NCBI RefSeq assembly: GCF_900230185.1
Contig: NZ_OCSR01000001.1
Location: 4,216,001 to 4,280,000, forward strand
DNA from: Burkholderia sp. OK233
GTDB taxonomy: Bacteria; Pseudomonadota; Gammaproteobacteria; Burkholderiales; Burkholderiaceae
Direction of reading: 5' to 3'
DNA length: 64,000 nucleotides
Shown here: positions 61,347 through 64,000 of the stretch, one piece after another
How positions within the stretch are numbered: position 1 is the stretch's first letter
How the letters are laid out: the number at the start of each line of letters is the position of its first letter
Position numbers and translations under genes: made by a program
The notes under the pieces: generated by a model
What the model saw: the letters and a program-made list of their open reading frames with translations, nothing else
Told to the model about the DNA's origin: nothing
Database searches by the model: none

Positions 61347-62981
61347 ATGAGTCATCACAGGGGATTTCATTCCGGACGTCGTCACGCTTTGCTTGGGCTC
61401 GCGGGCAGTGCGGCCGGCATCGCGCTCGGCCCATTCACACCGTTGGCGCAGGCCGCGGTTCAGGCCAACACGGTGTCGCCTCGACGCGGTGGCCGGCTGA
61501 CGGTACTGGTGAATCCGGAGCCGAACGCACTGGTCAACTTCGCAACCACGGCGGGCGCGGAACAGAGGATCAGCCCCAAAGTCAGCGAAGGTTTGCTGAC
61601 CTATGACTTCAACGTGCAGCCGCGCGCGCAACTCGCAACCGCCTGGTCGATCAGTCCCGACGGTTTGCAGTACACGTTCAGGCTGCGAGAGGGCGTGCGC
61701 TGGCACGACGGCCAGCCGTTCACCTCGAAGGACGTGGCGGTGTCGATCGGGCTGCTGAAGCAGTATCACTCGCGTGGCCGCTCGACTTTCGCCAACGTGC
61801 TGGAAGTAGAGACGCCGGACCCGCACACGGCGTTGCTGAAGTTATCGAAGCCTGCGCCGTATCTGATCTATGCGCTTGCCGCGTCGGAATCGCCGATCGT
61901 GCCTGCGCACATTTACGGCAGCGGCAATTCGCTGGAGAATCCCCATAACATCGACCCGATCGGCACGGGACCGTACCGGTTCAAGCGTTGGGAGCGGGGC
62001 AGTCATGTGGTGTTCGTGCGCAATCCTGACTACTGGGACGCGCCGAAACCGTATATCGACGAACTGGTCGTACGTTTCATCAGCGATCCCGCAGCGCGTG
62101 CCGTCGCACTCGAGACCGGCGAGCTGGATCTGGCCGGTGAGAATCCGGTGCCGCTGCTCGACATCCAGCGCTTGCAGGCACTGCCTCATCTTGCACTGGA
62201 AACGCGCGGATATAGCTATAACGCCGCGCAGACGCAGTTGCAGTTCAATCTCGACAACCGCTATCTGGCGAAGCAAAAAGTTCGCGAGGCGATTGCGCAC
62301 AGCATCGATCGGCAGACCATCCTGAAGTCGGTCTGGTACGGCTACGGGATCGTTGCACCTTCACCGATCAGCCCACTGTTGACCCAGTTCTACGATCCGA
62401 GCGTGCCGACCTTGCCGTACGATCTCGCCAAAGCGGAGCAATTGCTCGATGAGGTGGGTTTACCGCGGCAGTCCAACGGCTTCCGCTTTCCGCTGACGAT
62501 CGACTACAACCCCTACGATTCGACTTTCGCGCGCCTCGCCGAATATTTACGGCAGACGTTGCGGCGCGTGGGGATCGAGTCGACCGTGCGCTCGCAGGAT
62601 TTCGCCGCTTATGTGAAGCGGATCTATACCGATCGTGATTTCGATCTGGACGCCAACTTTCTCGGCAATACCTTCGATCCGACCGTGGGTGTGCAGCGCC
62701 TTTACTGGTCGCGTAACTTCAAGAAAGGGGTGGCGTTTTCCAATGCGTCGCACTACGACAACCCCGAGGTCGACCGCCTGCTCGAAGCAGCCGCGGTGGA
62801 GAACGATCCGCGCACGCGGGTCGACTATTTCAGGAAATTCCAGCAGGTGGTGGCGCGTGATCTGCCGATCGTCGATCTGATCACGCTTAAGCAAGTGACC
62901 CTCTACAACAAACGTGTGCATAACCATACGGTGACCGCGGACGGTCTGGGCGGAAATCTGGCCGATGTGTTTCTTGCATGA
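61347..62981 (+). CDS. Family-5 ABC transporter substrate-binding protein, Tat-type signal
   Basis: 544 residues of the DppA/OppA-like (SBP_bac_5) family. The N-terminus HSGRRHALLGLAGSAAGIALG carries a twin-arginine motif, suggesting export in folded form. Family blocks are SPDGLQYTFRLREGVRWHDGQPFTSKDV and IGTGPYRFKRWERGSHVVFVRNPDYWD. It binds a peptide-like or other nutrient, perhaps an S-containing one, given the context. No permease or ATPase follows before a second binding protein gene at 63168. Confidence 0.88.
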   Translation: MSHHRGFHSGRRHALLGLAGSAAGIALGPFTPLAQAAVQANTVSPRRGGRLTVLVNPEPNALVNFATTAGAEQRISPKVSEGLLTYDFNVQPRAQLATAWSISPDGLQYTFRLREGVRWHDGQPFTSKDVAVSIGLLKQYHSRGRSTFANVLEVETPDPHTALLKLSKPAPYLIYALAASESPIVPAHIYGSGNSLENPHNIDPIGTGPYRFKRWERGSHVVFVRNPDYWDAPKPYIDELVVRFISDPAARAVALETGELDLAGENPVPLLDIQRLQALPHLALETRGYSYNAAQTQLQFNLDNRYLAKQKVREAIAHSIDRQTILKSVWYGYGIVAPSPISPLLTQFYDPSVPTLPYDLAKAEQLLDEVGLPRQSNGFRFPLTIDYNPYDSTFARLAEYLRQTLRRVGIESTVRSQDFAAYVKRIYTDRDFDLDANFLGNTFDPTVGVQRLYWSRNFKKGVAFSNASHYDNPEVDRLLEAAAVENDPRTRVDYFRKFQQVVARDLPIVDLITLKQVTLYNKRVHNHTVTADGLGGNLADVFLA

Positions 62982-63023
62982 GCTAACGATCCGAAAGAGT
63001 GCATCGCCTTTCCTCCGCACCGT

Positions 63024-63050
63024 GCTTTGCATATGCATAACGATTGGTTC
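63024..63050 (+). promoter_or_regulatory. Shared sulfur-island promoter motif, copy B
   Basis: GCTTTGCATAT (63024-63034), 8-base spacer, ATTGGTTC (63043-63050). It is identical to copy A at 40036-40062 in both halves and spacing. It lies 118 bases upstream of the second binding protein gene. Confidence 0.6.
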
Positions 63051-63167
63051 GTTTGCTGCCGCAGCGGCTTTATCGTGAGCGCTGCGGCAGCAGCATTGCC
63101 GAAAAAAACATGACGACATTTCACTCGGCCGTAACTGGCCGAACATCGGCAAAAGGATCGGGATCAC

Positions 63168-64000
63168 ATGGCAGGGCTGAATCGACGCGATTTTCTGATT
63201 TCATCGGGCGCAGCGCTCGCGGTGGCCGGTGTGCCGGCACTGGCGTTCGCCCAGGGCGAGGCTGCCGTACCGAAGCGGGGCGGTACGCTAAACATGCTGA
63301 TCAATCCGGAGCCACCGGTGTTGGTGTCGATCTTTCAGACCACGGGGCCCGCGCTCGTTGCGAGTTCCAAGGTGCTGGAAGGCCTGCTCGCTTACGACTT
63401 CGATTTGCAGCCCAAGCCTCAGTTGGCCACGGCGTGGACCGTGAGCCCGGACGGTTTGAAATACACCTTCACACTGCGGCAGAACGTCAAATGGCACGAC
63501 GGGCAGCCGTTCACTTCGGCCGATGTCGCTTTCTCGATTGATTTGCTCAAGGCGGTGCATCCGCGTGGCAGGAGTACTTTTGCCAATGTGACGCGTGTGG
63601 CCACGCCAGACGCGCGTACGGCGGTGATCGAATTGGCGAAGCCGGCGCCGTATCTGTTGAAGGCGTTATCTGCGGGCGAGTCGCCGATCGTTCCCAGGCA
63701 CCTTTACGCATCGGGCGATCCGCTGTCCAATCCGCACAACAATGCGCCGATCGGCACCGGGCCGTTCCGCTTCAAATCGTGGACGCGCGGCGCGAATATC
63801 GTCTACGAACGCAATCCGGACTATTGGGACGCGGGCAAACCGTATATCGACGGTCTCGTGTTCAAGGTCATTCCCGACGCTGCCGCCCGTTCCGCGGCGT
63901 TCGAAACAGGCGCGCTCGATCTGGGTGGCGAGAATCCGGTGCCGCTCACCGATCTGCCGCGGCTTACGCAATTGCCGCAACTGGCCGTCGAAACGCGCGG
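63168..64000 (+). CDS. Family-5 ABC transporter substrate-binding protein, Tat-type signal (partial)
   Basis: The first 277 residues of a protein cut by the window end. The N-terminus NRRDFLISSGAALAVAGVPALAFA is a clear Tat signal (RRDFL). The rest closely parallels the protein at 61347 (SPDGLKYTFTLRQNVKWHDGQPFTSADV; IGTGPFRFKSWTRGANIVYERNPDYWD), so the two arose by tandem duplication. Its own promoter motif at 63024 suggests separate control. Permease genes probably lie beyond the window. Confidence 0.88.
   Translation, partial: MAGLNRRDFLISSGAALAVAGVPALAFAQGEAAVPKRGGTLNMLINPEPPVLVSIFQTTGPALVASSKVLEGLLAYDFDLQPKPQLATAWTVSPDGLKYTFTLRQNVKWHDGQPFTSADVAFSIDLLKAVHPRGRSTFANVTRVATPDARTAVIELAKPAPYLLKALSAGESPIVPRHLYASGDPLSNPHNNAPIGTGPFRFKSWTRGANIVYERNPDYWDAGKPYIDGLVFKVIPDAAARSAAFETGALDLGGENPVPLTDLPRLTQLPQLAVETR

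Noticed and set aside
1..64000. tRNA, rRNA, CRISPR array, integrase or transposase
   Set aside because: I looked for these and found no supporting sequence, so the island cannot be called a mobile element from this window.

Overview
The window looks like chromosomal DNA of a Burkholderiaceae bacterium, most likely Paraburkholderia. It is GC-rich, has three OmpC-like Burkholderia-type porins, a HrcA/CIRCE-controlled extra groESL pair, and a dense set of sulfonate and organosulfur scavenging genes. About 50 protein genes are supported. I saw no rRNA, tRNA, CRISPR array, insertion sequence or phage module. The left end cuts a DUF2934 gene and the right end cuts an ABC solute-binding protein gene.

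Region 1 (1-9.3 kb) is mixed chromosomal content. It holds a short-chain fatty acid transporter (AtoE family), a three-gene minus-strand operon of small unknown proteins behind a perfect LexA (SOS) box, and a tryptophanyl-tRNA synthetase gene preceded by a trp-type attenuator with tandem Trp codons. Two small unknown genes, a PlsC acyltransferase, a YbaK-type deacylase, a patatin-like lipase and a MASE4-GGDEF diguanylate cyclase follow. Region 2 (9.6-16 kb) is a LysR-controlled catabolic operon: HpcH/HpaI aldolase, amidohydrolase, unknown protein, MFS transporter and an EPTP/EAR beta-propeller. Two perfect copies of one LysR-type operator lie in the divergent promoter. Region 3 (16-22.8 kb) has two porins, a secreted YncE-like propeller, a DUF347 membrane protein and a lipoprotein carboxylesterase.

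Region 4 (22.9-32 kb) is the centrepiece. Rhodanese, serine acetyltransferase and an XRE regulator are followed by a family 2A encapsulin shell and its cysteine desulfurase cargo, which carries a disordered N-terminal targeting region of about 275 residues. This is a sulfur nanocompartment locus. Facing it across a shared terminator is a tightly coupled GntR operon: GntR, an AprA-like flavoprotein, an AprB-like 2x[4Fe-4S] ferredoxin, a HEAT-repeat protein and DUF971.

Region 5 (32-55.5 kb) is an organosulfur scavenging island. It has five LLM flavin monooxygenases, one broken by an amber codon, an SfnB-type acyl-CoA dehydrogenase-like oxidoreductase, and a DASS anion transporter with a DUF3604-like protein behind a second GntR. 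It also has a sugar-type ABC importer interleaved with oxidoreductases, a CmcJ-like oxygenase, an MmgE/PrpD protein and a polar amino-acid-type ABC importer. Region 6 (55.8-64 kb) has groESL, a second SfnB/DszC-like enzyme, DUF3088, a porin, and two family-5 solute-binding proteins with Tat-type signals.

A spaced promoter motif, GCTTTGCATAT-N8-ATTGGTTC, occurs upstream of the ABC/SfnB operon and the last binding protein. A degenerate copy lies upstream of the rhodanese/cysE/encapsulin genes. This suggests a common, probably sulfur-starvation, regulator joining the nanocompartment locus to the scavenging island.
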